Origin: an uncultured Crocinitomix sp.
GTDB lineage: Bacteria > Bacteroidota > Bacteroidia > Flavobacteriales_D > Crocinitomicaceae
NCBI GenBank assembly: GCA_937139035.1
Contig: CAKZPK010000519.1
Span: 1 to 52,035, forward strand
DNA: 52,035 nt
Reading direction: 5' to 3'
In this document: positions 17,345-26,891 of the stretch, piece by piece
How positions within the stretch are numbered: the stretch's first letter is position 1
How the letters are laid out: the number at the start of each line of letters is the position of its first letter
The notes under the pieces: model-generated
Seen by the model: the letters and a program-made list of their open reading frames with translations, nothing else
Told to the model about the DNA's origin: nothing
Databases searched by the model: none
Translations under genes and position numbers: made by a program

Positions 17345-19087
17345 TTAATTGCTTTCGTATTCGTCAGCAGTTGGTGTTTTAAAATAAACCTGCTTCAAAT
17401 CAATATAACCAATACTATTGGTTTCAAAATCTCTTACAAAAGCTTGCTCTAAAGCCATGTCCTCTCCATACCAAAGAATAATGAATACGGCATCTTCCAT
17501 CAATAACTTTTCAGCTGCAGTGAAAAATTCATTCGCTTCAACCATATCCATTGCACGAGCTCCTTGCTCAAACAATGCATCAAACTCAGGATTTTGATAA
17601 CGCGAACTGTTCAAATAAGAAGGCTCTGTTTTGTTTTTAGGCACCGCTTTACCGTAAGCATTTGTTAAAAAAGCTTCTGGCGTAGCATAATCACCCACCC
17701 AATTTGTTCTAAAAATATCTGCACTTCCCATTGCTTTATTTTCAAGCATTTGGTTAAACTCAACTGCTTCAATATCTAGATTAATATTTAAGACACTGCG
17801 CAATTGGCTTTGAATTTCAGAAGCAACTAAATAATCTGTGCTCCCGCTTTTAAACTGCATTTGTAAAGAAGGGAAGTTTTTACCTTCAGGATAACCAGCT
17901 TCAGCCAGTAATTCTTTTGCACGCTGCGGATTGTACACATACGAAACATCTTCTACTCCTTCAAAATCATAATCATCAAACACCTTTGGAAGCGGCGGAA
18001 CAATACCAAACTTACCAATTTCGTACGCCTGATTTTTAAGAATTTTTTCGAACAATTTTTTTCTATTGATTGCAAAATTAAGTGCCTGTCTTACTTTTCT
18101 GTTTTTCAAAACCGGTGTGGTCATGTTCAACTCTAAGTAAGTTGTAGTTAATTCTGGCTCACTGTTTAAGATAAATTTAGGTGGTTTGCTTTCAAACTCT
18201 CCAATTCGTTCTTCTAATACTTCAGAAATTTTGGTGATTGGAACACGGCGAATGAAACTTAATTCTCCATTCCAGAAAAGATCCATTTTCTCATCATTGT
18301 CATCATAATAAACAAATACAACACTATCTAAGTATGGTAATTTATTCCCTTTTTCATCCACACCATAATAGTTGGTGTTTTTACCCAATTTCACTAATTC
18401 TGAGTTAGAGTTAGACGCATCATATACAAATGGGCCTGTTCCAACAGGCACAAATGTTTCTGCCTCAACAGCTTCTTTTGCAATGATAGAACCAAAAACA
18501 CTCGCTAACTTTTGAATAAATGCAAGGCTTGGTACTTCCAATTGCATTACAATCTGATTACCATCAATCGAAATTCCTTCAATTGTTTCCGTCTCACCAT
18601 CATGAAATGCATTTCCACCAACAAGCGTATTCTTAAAAACTGAATAACCACTATTAGTTGCCTTATTGTCATAAATTTGCTCAAAAGAATAAAGCACATC
18701 CTCTGGGGTTACTTTTCTTCCTTTACCTCCTTCGAAACAACTATTGTCATGAAAATAAACATCTTCTCTTATTTCAAAATTATAGGTTAACCCATCATCA
18801 GAAATAGACCATTCTTTTGCAATAGCAGGTTCAATCGCTAAAGTTTTAGCATTATATTTTACAAGTCCTTCAAATATTTGCCAATAAATTTGAGATTCTT
18901 CAAGCTTCTGAACTTCATTCACTTGAACCTCTTTATTGTAACTACTAATAGGCATTGTAAAAACTCCTCCGGTAGGAATTACGTCCTGAGTCTCGCCATT
19001 TTCATCAAGGTTTTCACTTGACTCACCCCCGCAACTGAGCAGGAGAAAAACGAATGCAATTAAACTTAAATAAATATTTTTTGTCAT
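17345..19087 (-). CDS. ABC-type peptide-binding lipoprotein (SBP family 5)
   Basis: 580 residues. The lipobox is LLLSC with Cys19, followed by an acidic linker. The family-5 extracellular solute-binding fold follows: EGLVKYNAKTLAIEPAIAKEWSISDDGLTYNFEIREDVYFHDN (about 72-115), VTPEDVLYSFEQIYD, and a C-terminal lobe with NRKVRQALNFAINRKKLF. Relatives bind oligopeptides or nickel/glutathione for ABC import. No permease or ATPase genes are adjacent; the only partner is hemW, 7 bp downstream. The substrate is unknown. A TATATTTG (minus strand, 19122-19129) upstream is a possible -7 box. Confidence 0.92.
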   Translation of the reverse strand: MTKNIYLSLIAFVFLLLSCGGESSENLDENGETQDVIPTGGVFTMPISSYNKEVQVNEVQKLEESQIYWQIFEGLVKYNAKTLAIEPAIAKEWSISDDGLTYNFEIREDVYFHDNSCFEGGKGRKVTPEDVLYSFEQIYDNKATNSGYSVFKNTLVGGNAFHDGETETIEGISIDGNQIVMQLEVPSLAFIQKLASVFGSIIAKEAVEAETFVPVGTGPFVYDASNSNSELVKLGKNTNYYGVDEKGNKLPYLDSVVFVYYDDNDEKMDLFWNGELSFIRRVPITKISEVLEERIGEFESKPPKFILNSEPELTTTYLELNMTTPVLKNRKVRQALNFAINRKKLFEKILKNQAYEIGKFGIVPPLPKVFDDYDFEGVEDVSYVYNPQRAKELLAEAGYPEGKNFPSLQMQFKSGSTDYLVASEIQSQLRSVLNINLDIEAVEFNQMLENKAMGSADIFRTNWVGDYATPEAFLTNAYGKAVPKNKTEPSYLNSSRYQNPEFDALFEQGARAMDMVEANEFFTAAEKLLMEDAVFIILWYGEDMALEQAFVRDFETNSIGYIDLKQVYFKTPTADEYESN

Positions 19088-19287
19088 GGTAACGGGTAAA
19101 TCACTCGGTGTTATGTCTTTTCAAATATAGGCGAATTTTTTATAAGTCCTTAATTATCTGTAGGAAATTAAATCTTACTTAACGAATCAGAATAGCTAAA
19201 AAAAATAGGTGTTTTATCTTGTTTATTACTAAAGGAAACTTTATTATTGCAATTGATAATGGATTTAAAAAAAAGCTTAATTACTGT

Positions 19288-20097
19288 ATGTTATTGAAAA
19301 ACAACATATTGTTCCTTTTGATTTTTCTGGGCGGTACATTCGTTTCATATGCGGATTTATCTCTAGAGGGACACTATCAAGGTAAAAACCTATATGTTCA
19401 AAACCCTGAAGATGAAGATGGGTTTGGTTTCTGTGTTACAAAAGCAACAGTAAATGGAGATCCTATTGTGGATGGTCTACAGTCAAGTGCGTTTGAAATT
19501 GACTTTTCAGCATTTGGTTTAAGAATTGGTGATCCAGTATTTATCGTATTAGAACATGGATTAGGTTGTAAACCTAAAGTATTAAATCCAGAAGTTCTTC
19601 TACCGAAAAGTACATTCGAGATTCAAGAAATTAATTGTACACCTGACGGTACATTAACATGGTCAACTTCTGGTGAGTCTGGTAAATTGCCCTATGTTAT
19701 TGAGCAATACAGATGGAACAAATGGGTTGTAATTGGAGAAGTAGACGGAAGTGGTGAGGCAACAACAAATCAATATACGTTCAATGTTTCCCCTCATTCA
19801 GGTGAAAACAAAGTACGTGTTGTTCAAACAGATCATACAGGAAGAAAACGTCCGTCTGAAGCTGTAACATTTGTGAACTCTACCATTCTTGAACCTGAGG
19901 TTAATCCTAAAAAAGTTCGAAAAACAATTACGTTTACTTCTGGTAACACACCAATTGAAACGAAATATGAAATTTATGACGCCTACGGCAATATTGTCAA
20001 AAAAGGTGTTGGGTCTGAAGTTGATTGCTCTAATTTGAAAAAGGGAGCTTATTATATCAACTACGATAACAAGAATGAGAAATTTATAAAGCTTTAA
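19288..20097 (+). CDS. Secreted protein with a T9SS-like C-terminal tail, unknown function
   Basis: 269 residues from the ATG at 19288, chosen because it begins a good signal peptide (MLLKNNILFLLIFLGGTFVSYA); the longer frame starts at TTG and would bury it. The middle holds beta-rich segments; residues about 120-205 (EINCTPDGTLTWSTSGESGKLPYVIEQY...) look like a fibronectin/Ig-type module. The end, YEIYDAYGNIVKKGVGSEVDCSNLKKGAYYINYDNKNEKFIKL, resembles the T9SS type A sorting domain. Conserved cysteines are few. It stands alone with its own terminator. Confidence 0.7.
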   Translation: MLLKNNILFLLIFLGGTFVSYADLSLEGHYQGKNLYVQNPEDEDGFGFCVTKATVNGDPIVDGLQSSAFEIDFSAFGLRIGDPVFIVLEHGLGCKPKVLNPEVLLPKSTFEIQEINCTPDGTLTWSTSGESGKLPYVIEQYRWNKWVVIGEVDGSGEATTNQYTFNVSPHSGENKVRVVQTDHTGRKRPSEAVTFVNSTILEPEVNPKKVRKTITFTSGNTPIETKYEIYDAYGNIVKKGVGSEVDCSNLKKGAYYINYDNKNEKFIKL

Positions 20098-20118
20098 AAC
20101 GCTTTCAACAATATTTTT

Positions 20119-20152
20119 AAATCCGTTTTGGCTTCGCTAAGACGGATTTTTT
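20119..20152 (+). terminator. Intrinsic terminator after the secreted protein gene
   Basis: Arms AAATCCGT and ACGGATTT (8 bp) enclose a 15-nt loop and run into T residues, 21 bp after the stop and 17 bp before the next start. Confidence 0.8.
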
Positions 20153-20169
20153 ATTTAAAATAATTATTT

Positions 20170-20568
20170 ATGAAACTGGAACATATTGGAATTGCGGTCA
20201 AAGACATTGAAAAATCAAACGAATTGTTTGCAGCATTGTTTGACGCCCCGCATTATAAAATTGAGAGTGTAGAATCTGAAGGAGTTAAAACTTCCTTTTT
20301 TCAAGTGGGCGCTTCTAAGATCGAGCTTCTTGAAGCAACCTCACCAGATAGCCCAATTGCTAAATTCATTGAGAAGAAAGGGGAAGGAATACACCACATG
20401 GCCTTTGAAGTGAACGATATTGATGCTGAAATTAAACGGTTAAGTGAACGTGGGTTTAATTTAATTCATACCCAAGCTAAAGATGGTGCTGACAATAAAC
20501 GTATTGCGTTTTTGCATCCTAAATCAACAAATGGGGTGTTGATTGAATTGTGCCAAGAGAAGGTTTAA
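20170..20568 (+). CDS. mce: Methylmalonyl-CoA epimerase
   Basis: 132 residues, a vicinal oxygen chelate (glyoxalase-fold) protein. Metal-binding positions fit the family: His5 in MKLEHIGIAV, a central His in GEGIHHMAFEVND, and Glu in LIELCQEK at the end. It converts (S)- to (R)-methylmalonyl-CoA in propionate and branched-chain/odd-chain breakdown. The mutase genes are not in the window. The last 28 bases of the gene (LIELCQEKV and stop) are the first part of a 186-bp unit that is repeated twice more downstream. Confidence 0.93.
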   Translation: MKLEHIGIAVKDIEKSNELFAALFDAPHYKIESVESEGVKTSFFQVGASKIELLEATSPDSPIAKFIEKKGEGIHHMAFEVNDIDAEIKRLSERGFNLIHTQAKDGADNKRIAFLHPKSTNGVLIELCQEKV

Positions 20569-21092
20569 TGAACGTTAATTTATTGCTGGATTGCAAATCC
20601 TGCAAAGCATAATTGATACTCAGAAGCTTTGGTTCGTATTTATCAGGATAGCGAATTCCGCAAGGCCTAGTTATGTTTTGACTTTTAGAACTGTTCGAAG
20701 GATTGCAAATCCTTCGAAACTTTGATGATTGAATTGTCCCAAGGGAAGATTTAATGAGCGTTAATTTATTGCAGGATTGCAAATCCTGCAAAGCATAGTT
20801 GATACTCAGAAGCTTTGGTTCGTATTTATCAGGACAGCAAATTTCGCAAGGCCTAGTTATGTTTTGACTTTTAGAACTGTTCGAAGGATTGCAAACCCTT
20901 CGAAACTTTGATGATTGAATTGTCCCAAGGGAAGATTTAATGAGCGTTAATTTATTGCTGGATTGCAAATCCTGCAAAGCATTGTTGGTACTCAGAAGCT
21001 TTGGTTCGTATTTATCAGGATAGCAAATTCCGCAAGATCTAGTTATGTTTTGACCTTTAGAACTGTTCGAAGGATAGCAAATCCTTCGAAAC
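20541..21092. repeat. Three-copy 186-bp tandem repeat made of REP-like hairpins
   Basis: Copies start at 20541, 20727 and 20913 and the third stops at 21092, so the array is 2.97 units long; by eye the copies are well over 90 percent alike. The first copy begins inside mce. Each unit holds hairpins built on the core GGATTGCAAATCC: one with GC-type flanks (copy 1 at 20585-20603) and one with 11-base arms TTCGAAGGATT around a GCA loop (copy 1 at 20694-20718). A third, weaker variant lies between them. The pattern is that of REP/BIME-like elements mobilised by REP-associated transposases (inference). The minus-strand open frame across it is an artefact. From 21093 to the next gene (about 200 bp) I see nothing further. 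Confidence 0.85.
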
Positions 21093-21294
21093 AAACCTCT
21101 TTTCAAGAATTTTGAGCTTACTTGAGTAATTTTATCGCTTTGATTCTGCGAAAAAAGAAGATTTTTAGGCAGATAATAAATCCAATACAAACATCTCAAA
21201 ATAAAAAGATTCGTCTCTTTTTCATTCCTAATTTTACGCTATTACTTCATATAAGGAACAGATTCTTATGGATTATTATCGTCAACCTCAGCTA

Positions 21295-21912
21295 ATGAAG
21301 CGCTATTATAAACTACCGATTAGTATTGTTTTGAGTCTTTTCATTCTGATTGGTTGCAAACTTCCAAGTAAAAATCAACCTCTAAATAAAGCCAAACAAC
21401 TTCAAGTTTGGACCAACACTAATTCAGATAACAAGGTTTTATTTGACAGTTCAGAATTCGATTGTTACCAGTTTGACTTTGACCGAGACGGTTATTTGGA
21501 TGCTATTTATTCTCACCAATATTTAGCCGGAGACAGTCTCTTTGTTTACCGCAATATCAATGAAACTTTAGTTGCATCATTAAAAACCATTAACTTTTCA
21601 GAAGACGGACTTTACAAGGTTGATTCAATAAATGCAATTCAAGACACCAGCATTGGAAATTTTGCGGTTTACACCCATTTTATGGATTCAGGCGGAATGA
21701 AGCAAAATATTTATTTTAAATATGAAACTGCTGAATCCTGGAAAATAACTTGTACAACTTACAAACTAAACGAATGCCTTGACGCTAATAATTGTTTCGA
21801 TAAATACTGTGTGATCAGTCAAAATTTAGAATTAAATGACCACACCATGTGGGAGAATTATAATTCATTTGATTCAACTACTGTTTGGATAAAAAATGAG
21901 AATAAAAACTAA
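21295..21912 (+). CDS. Lipoprotein, unknown function
   Basis: 205 residues from the ATG at 21295. This start gives a lipoprotein signal with the lipobox LIGC (Cys21 of this form); the longer frame adds nine residues before it. The rest is soluble, with an FDRDGYLDAIYSHQYLAGDSLF segment that resembles a calcium-binding or FG-GAP-type loop (DRDGYLD). Two late cysteines (NECLDANNCFDKYC) may form disulfides. The family is not recognised. It sits just after the REP-like repeat array and convergent with the histidine kinase gene. Confidence 0.65.
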   Translation: MKRYYKLPISIVLSLFILIGCKLPSKNQPLNKAKQLQVWTNTNSDNKVLFDSSEFDCYQFDFDRDGYLDAIYSHQYLAGDSLFVYRNINETLVASLKTINFSEDGLYKVDSINAIQDTSIGNFAVYTHFMDSGGMKQNIYFKYETAESWKITCTTYKLNECLDANNCFDKYCVISQNLELNDHTMWENYNSFDSTTVWIKNENKN

Positions 21913-21940
21913 GTCTTTTTACTCCTGAAATTGAATCAAA

Positions 21941-23536
21941 TTAAACCTTTAAATTAATTCTAAATGTAGTACCCACTTCTGGTTCAGATTTAAGGACGAA
22001 AACCTTGCCTTTATGAAAGTCCTCAACGATTCTTTTCACCAATGAAAGCCCTAGTCCCCAACCACGCTTTTTGGTTGTATAACCAGGCTGAAATACCGTT
22101 TTAAGTTTAGTTGATGGAATTCCTTTACCTGTATCAATAATATCAATTTGAACATGATCCTCAATTTGTTTAATTTCAAATGTGATATCCCCAGAGCCTT
22201 CCATTGCATCCACGGCATTTTTAGCAATATTCTCAATAACCCATTCAATTAATGAACGATTAACCATGGCCGTAACAATTTGTTTTGGCGGCTCATAATT
22301 CAAATTAATTTTGGCAGAAATTCGTTTGCGCAAATAACCAATTATTTCCTCCAAAATAAGCCCCATATTCTCCTCCTCTAACACTGCCTCTGAACCAATT
22401 TTAGAAAAACGATTCGTAACCATACTCAGGCGCTCAATATCTTTATCAATCTCTTTGGTAATAGATGCATCAACCCCCTGGGCCTCCAACAATTGATTCC
22501 ACGCCATTAAAGACGAAATTGGAGTTCCTAATTGATGCGCTGTTTCTTTTGCCATTCCAACCCAAACTTGATCTTGTTCAGCTTTTCTAAATGTGCTAAA
22601 CACTATATATCCGATTAAAACGAATAGCCCAATGATAAAGAATTGCACAAAAGGAAAGTATTTCATTTGGGTTATTTCCGCCGAATACTCAAAATAAATG
22701 ACTCCTTCATTATGGTCGCCCAACTTCACCTCAATAGGATCGTTTTGTTTTGCCAATCCTTCTATTATACCCTCAGAATTGGTAGAATCATATTCAGGGA
22801 TATTTGTTGCAATTACCTCTCGCGTTCCTTTGTCAATAAACATGACGGGGACTAAATTCTCATTCTCAATTAACTCGTCAGTAAATGCCTGACTTAACGA
22901 ATCACGGTTTCGTTGTAATTCTTCTAATTTAATTGTGCGGTAGTAAGTAGAATCGAAGTAAAATACTTTTTGCTTTTCTCCTTCGTACAAGTCTATTTCT
23001 ATTGGCTCCCGCTTAGTGCGCCAGAAGGCTAAAAACGATTTTAAACTATCTGATTTTATTTGATCAACCAATGAATCCTTCAGCTCTTCAGAACCATTTG
23101 GACGATCAACATCTACCTGATTTTTTATATCATCCACTACATGGTCGATATTGTGATAAGACACAATATTCTCTTCCATATCCGTCAAAATCATAGGGAT
23201 TCCGCCATTTTCTTGTACCACTTTGATGACAAAGGAGTAATCGTCCAACGGCTTATTGATTTCATTAATCGCCAAAGACCACATTTCTGCTTTTTGGCGA
23301 TCACGCTCTTGCATTTTCTCTAAACTTGCCGAAAGTTCATTAAAGGCAGTATTGGTTAAATTCACCAACTCCGACTTTCTCTTCACTGCATCTGCCCATT
23401 GCTGAACACGGTCCACCTCTTTATCCTGAACCTTTTGTACAATTTGAAATGAAAACCACAAGGAGGCCGCCACCATGATTGTTGCCACTCCCAAAAGTGC
23501 CAATTTCCAACGTTGTTTTTTGTGGTATAAATTCAT
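21941..23536 (-). CDS. Membrane sensor histidine kinase
   Basis: 531 residues. The two membrane helices (about 11-33 and 290-312) enclose a periplasmic sensor domain of roughly 255 residues. The cytoplasmic part has the H-box MAKETAHQLGTPISSLMAW, N-box WVIENIAKNAVDAMEG, G1 IIDTGKGIPSTKL and G2 KKRGWGLGLSLVKRIVED. It is therefore a working kinase by motif. No response regulator is adjacent and no receiver domain is fused, so the partner is elsewhere. A HAMP domain is not evident. It is 39 bp downstream of the AsmA gene on the same strand and may be co-transcribed with it. Confidence 0.92.
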   Translation of the reverse strand: MNLYHKKQRWKLALLGVATIMVAASLWFSFQIVQKVQDKEVDRVQQWADAVKRKSELVNLTNTAFNELSASLEKMQERDRQKAEMWSLAINEINKPLDDYSFVIKVVQENGGIPMILTDMEENIVSYHNIDHVVDDIKNQVDVDRPNGSEELKDSLVDQIKSDSLKSFLAFWRTKREPIEIDLYEGEKQKVFYFDSTYYRTIKLEELQRNRDSLSQAFTDELIENENLVPVMFIDKGTREVIATNIPEYDSTNSEGIIEGLAKQNDPIEVKLGDHNEGVIYFEYSAEITQMKYFPFVQFFIIGLFVLIGYIVFSTFRKAEQDQVWVGMAKETAHQLGTPISSLMAWNQLLEAQGVDASITKEIDKDIERLSMVTNRFSKIGSEAVLEEENMGLILEEIIGYLRKRISAKINLNYEPPKQIVTAMVNRSLIEWVIENIAKNAVDAMEGSGDITFEIKQIEDHVQIDIIDTGKGIPSTKLKTVFQPGYTTKKRGWGLGLSLVKRIVEDFHKGKVFVLKSEPEVGTTFRINLKV

Positions 23537-23575
23537 GCTAAACTCTTGCTTTGAAGAAACGAAAATTAGCTATTA

Positions 23576-26272
23576 TTATTGTAAATCTTGCTCGTACTCT
23601 ACTTTATCCTTGTCTTTTTCTGCCTCTTCTTTTAATTTATCGAAGAATTTACCTACTCTTTTCTTGTTCTTCTTTTTTGAGGTTGTATCAACTTCCTCCG
23701 TTTCAATATCTGTTTCGTAAAAAATAAACTCTACTTCATTTTTATTGTCTTCTTCAATTTGTTTTACCGTGCTATCTTTCTGGAAAAGGCCAAATTCAGT
23801 TTTTAACATGGACTTCATATTCGATTTTTCCAACTGAATATTCTCCTTAATATCATTTTTTCGCTCATCAGAATCTAAGCTAAATGTTGGATCATCAATT
23901 GTTCCACCCATTGTCATATAAATGGTGATACCTAACCCATCATCTTCAATTCGGCCAAACTCAGTGTACTCGGCCCTGGCTTTTAATTGTCTAAACCTAA
24001 AGCTGAAATGATATTCAATATTGTTATCAAAATCGTGCCATCCAAATAATTCAACATCCAAAGCATTACTTTTGATAGTCATTTTTGGAATGGTTATTCG
24101 GCGATCCTTAATCTCAATGGTATTCTTCATTTCGGAGAATTTCAAATGCATTAATTTATCCTCAAAACGATCAATATGCTTGTTTAGCATCATTTTTAAT
24201 GCATTATTAGAGCGCATATAATCCGTTATTGATTTCATGGTTTCCAAATTATTCAATTCACCGTTTACAATTTTAATATCAGAAACCGCCAATATTTGCT
24301 CTTCAACCAAAGAGAAATACGGATTAAACAAAAGCAATAAATCTACATTTCCACTTACGGTACCCGAAATATGTTCGTCCGTTATTGATTCTTGCTGAAA
24401 ATTATCCCACTCTTTAAATAGATTTTTTACATGAATCGAATTAAAAGCAATTTGTCCATCAATGATATTACCATTCTCTAATCGATTCTCTAACACCAAT
24501 TTCCCTTTTGCATTTCCGCCTAGTGTTTTTAAACGCATTTGATTAACAGTTACTTTTCTGTTCGCCAATAAGAACTGACCGGTTATTGCTTCAAACGTAT
24601 GATTGTCCCACAAAAATCGATCTATATGCATTTGAATATTAACATTTATATTTCCTGGCAATTGAAACATAGTTAGTGGACCTTCTTTTTCCTTATTTGA
24701 AGGACCTAAGAATTCGTTCAGATCAAAATTTGAAGACTCTAAAGATGCAATTAAGCCTAAACTACCTGAACCTTCAACAAAAGGAACAAAGTTCTTTAAA
24801 GCACCATTTAGTGTTAAGTCAGAGTTTTGCGTTTTAATGGATAAGTTTTTCGCAGCTGCATCCTTACCTTGCACCAAAATATCACCACTAATATTGGTAT
24901 ACCTCAACTCGTCGTTAACAGATTTATAAACCACATTGCCCAGTGTTATATTTCCGTTAGAAGATTGAATTTCAAAACGATCTTTTCGATACTCAGGATC
25001 GAAAAACAAAATAACGCAGGAAAGATCTAATTTTACATTACCAGCTAATTCCTCTACATTTTTAAATCCGAAAAAGCGGTGAAAAGCAGCCAAATCAAGA
25101 TCACCCACTGCTTGGGTAGTTAATTTGGGTTGTGCAAAATCCTCCATGGTTCCAGTACCAGATAAATGACTGTTCAATAATTTAAAACTAAAGTTCTCAA
25201 AATCTAGTACCTCTTTCCGATCCTCAAAAGCATTTTGATAATTACCAAGCACATTTATACTGTGAATTTTCAAATTATTCTCAGCTTCCAATAAAGCTCC
25301 ATTGTCTACCGAAAAATCTGCCACAATCGAAGGCATTTCCGTCCGTACCAAAGGGCCGCTTATTTTTCCTTTAAAATTCACTAAACCTTCCCCTTGATAC
25401 TTCCCTGCATGCTCGGACTCCTCTGGAATAATACTATTAACCAGTTCAGAAACCTGAATATGACTTCCGACCACATCTAAATCAATTTGAGAAGAATCAA
25501 TTACCCCAGTAATGTCAAAAGACATATCCTCCACGCCCAAATCTCCTTTTTTAAAAACGTAAGATTTATCATTTGTATTAATATCCAATGCCAAATTTAA
25601 ATCTGCCTCTTTTTCAGAAATTAGGGTTAAAGAGCCACTTTTAAGTTTTTCAACCATCAAATCGCCCTCTGCAGTTAATTGATAATTTGTCTCAGCAAAA
25701 TCTCCGTGAATGAGTGCTTCATGAATTTTTAAACGATAATCTTGATTCGTGGAACGGTTAATAAAAGCAAAATCAACATCCTCTACTTTCAACAATTCCA
25801 ATAAAAAGCTAAAATTGCCGTCCTTAGGCAGTGTATCTTTCGCGGGCTTTATAATACCATAATTGATATCACCTTTATTAGTTGTTTTAAGATTGATTTG
25901 ACCTTGATGGATGCTTGCCCGTTTTACTTTATAATCTCCACTCCAAATATCCCACAAGTTGAAATGAAAATACATTTCCTTGGCAAATAGCAAAGTGTCA
26001 TCACTTCTGATCTCCTCATAAGCATCTGCAATAAATACATTTTCAAAAGCAATGGAAGCATTTGGGAAATCATGAAAGATAGAAACCTCCATGTTTCTAA
26101 CTTCAACATCTGTATTCAAATGACTATTTAATTCTGAAATTGCATAATCCTTTATGTCATCCTCATAAATGTGTAAAATAACCGTGGTTAAGGTCACCAA
26201 AAATAAACCAATAAAAAAGATCCAAAAAGCTACCTTTTTCAATGTTTTCCACACCCTTTTCACCCGATTCAT
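23576..26272 (-). CDS. AsmA-like envelope protein
   Basis: 898 residues. A single N-terminal membrane anchor (about 15-33) is followed by the AsmA pattern (SELNSHLNTDVEVRNMEVSIFHDFPNASIAFENVFIAD), a long repeating beta-rich body, and a C-terminal AsmA_2-type region (about 640-800) before an acidic/lysine-rich tail. Large AsmA proteins are thought to bridge inner and outer membranes and carry phospholipid between them. The tail rich in KKKNKKR and EEAEKDKDKVEYE is probably disordered. It lies upstream of the histidine kinase gene. The assignment rests on overall architecture. Confidence 0.88.
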   Translation of the reverse strand: MNRVKRVWKTLKKVAFWIFFIGLFLVTLTTVILHIYEDDIKDYAISELNSHLNTDVEVRNMEVSIFHDFPNASIAFENVFIADAYEEIRSDDTLLFAKEMYFHFNLWDIWSGDYKVKRASIHQGQINLKTTNKGDINYGIIKPAKDTLPKDGNFSFLLELLKVEDVDFAFINRSTNQDYRLKIHEALIHGDFAETNYQLTAEGDLMVEKLKSGSLTLISEKEADLNLALDINTNDKSYVFKKGDLGVEDMSFDITGVIDSSQIDLDVVGSHIQVSELVNSIIPEESEHAGKYQGEGLVNFKGKISGPLVRTEMPSIVADFSVDNGALLEAENNLKIHSINVLGNYQNAFEDRKEVLDFENFSFKLLNSHLSGTGTMEDFAQPKLTTQAVGDLDLAAFHRFFGFKNVEELAGNVKLDLSCVILFFDPEYRKDRFEIQSSNGNITLGNVVYKSVNDELRYTNISGDILVQGKDAAAKNLSIKTQNSDLTLNGALKNFVPFVEGSGSLGLIASLESSNFDLNEFLGPSNKEKEGPLTMFQLPGNINVNIQMHIDRFLWDNHTFEAITGQFLLANRKVTVNQMRLKTLGGNAKGKLVLENRLENGNIIDGQIAFNSIHVKNLFKEWDNFQQESITDEHISGTVSGNVDLLLLFNPYFSLVEEQILAVSDIKIVNGELNNLETMKSITDYMRSNNALKMMLNKHIDRFEDKLMHLKFSEMKNTIEIKDRRITIPKMTIKSNALDVELFGWHDFDNNIEYHFSFRFRQLKARAEYTEFGRIEDDGLGITIYMTMGGTIDDPTFSLDSDERKNDIKENIQLEKSNMKSMLKTEFGLFQKDSTVKQIEEDNKNEVEFIFYETDIETEEVDTTSKKKNKKRVGKFFDKLKEEAEKDKDKVEYEQDLQ

Positions 26273-26393
26273 CTATTTAAATATTTTTTTGCGGAAATAT
26301 GCACCCGTTATAAGACGGCAATATATTTTAATAATAGTACAAGAAAACGGTGAGGTTACGGAATTTTTCAACCTTGATACGTTAGTATCGAGC

Positions 26394-26436
26394 AAAAAAA
26401 AACCATCCCAAAACCCTAATTAGGGTCGGAATGGTT
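26394..26436 (-). terminator. Intrinsic terminator of the small lipoprotein gene
   Basis: On the minus strand, outer arms AAACCAT/ATGGTTT and an inner palindrome ACCCTAATTAGGGT lead into seven or more U residues, 28 bp after the stop. Confidence 0.8.
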
Positions 26437-26464
26437 TAAATATTAGAATTCTAATCGTCTATTC

Positions 26465-26767
26465 TTAGAAAGAATTGTTTAATGCGTCAAGACCTTCTTC
26501 TACTTTATCTTCGATTACATCTTGGTTTTCTTCCAATACATCTTTCAATGTATCCATCATGTTGTTTAATGCAGATGTAGAATCTGCTAATTGTTCAGTT
26601 GCTTCATTTACAACCTCATTCAACCCTTGCTCCATTAGGTTGTTCAACATATTGTTTCCGTTTTCGGTAGTCTCTTCAACTACATCCTGCACAGTTGGCT
26701 CATCACCACCGCATGATGTCATGGCAACTGTCGCCCCGATCATCATAAAAAATACAAATTTTTTCAT
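26465..26767 (-). CDS. Small acidic lipoprotein, unknown function
   Basis: 100 residues. A signal peptide with lipobox MTSC (Cys19) is followed by GGDEP and then an almost uninterrupted acidic amphipathic helix rich in Asn, Glu, Asp and Leu (NNMLNNLMEQGLNEVVNE..., VLEENQDVIEDKVEEGLDALNNSF). There are no further cysteines. I do not recognise the family. It is a single-gene unit with its own terminator; the shape suggests a coiled-coil or oligomer on a membrane surface. The antisense frame of nearly equal length is a shadow. Confidence 0.75.
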   Translation of the reverse strand: MKKFVFFMMIGATVAMTSCGGDEPTVQDVVEETTENGNNMLNNLMEQGLNEVVNEATEQLADSTSALNNMMDTLKDVLEENQDVIEDKVEEGLDALNNSF

Positions 26768-26846
26768 CCTTTAACTTTCTTTTTCTTCAAATGTATAAAA
26801 AACTTTAATTTTTTCAGTAATCGAACATAATATGATCTAATCTTGT

Positions 26847-26854
26847 TAAATTTG
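26847..26854 (+). promoter_or_regulatory. -7 box of the superoxide dismutase gene
   Basis: TAAATTTG matches TAnnTTTG exactly, 37 bp before the ATG. A clear TTTG at -33 is not seen. Confidence 0.45.
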
Positions 26855-26891
26855 GTAGACAATAATTTTTAACTAATAAAACTATAATATA

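Noticed and set aside
20541-21092. CRISPR array
   Set aside because: Units are contiguous, 186 bp long, with hairpins inside and no unique spacers; no cas genes nearby.
20519-21199. 226-codon minus-strand frame reading through the 186-bp array
   Set aside because: It merely translates the three repeats (repeated QDLQS, CYPDKYEPK blocks) and overlaps the end of mce; no domain or signal.
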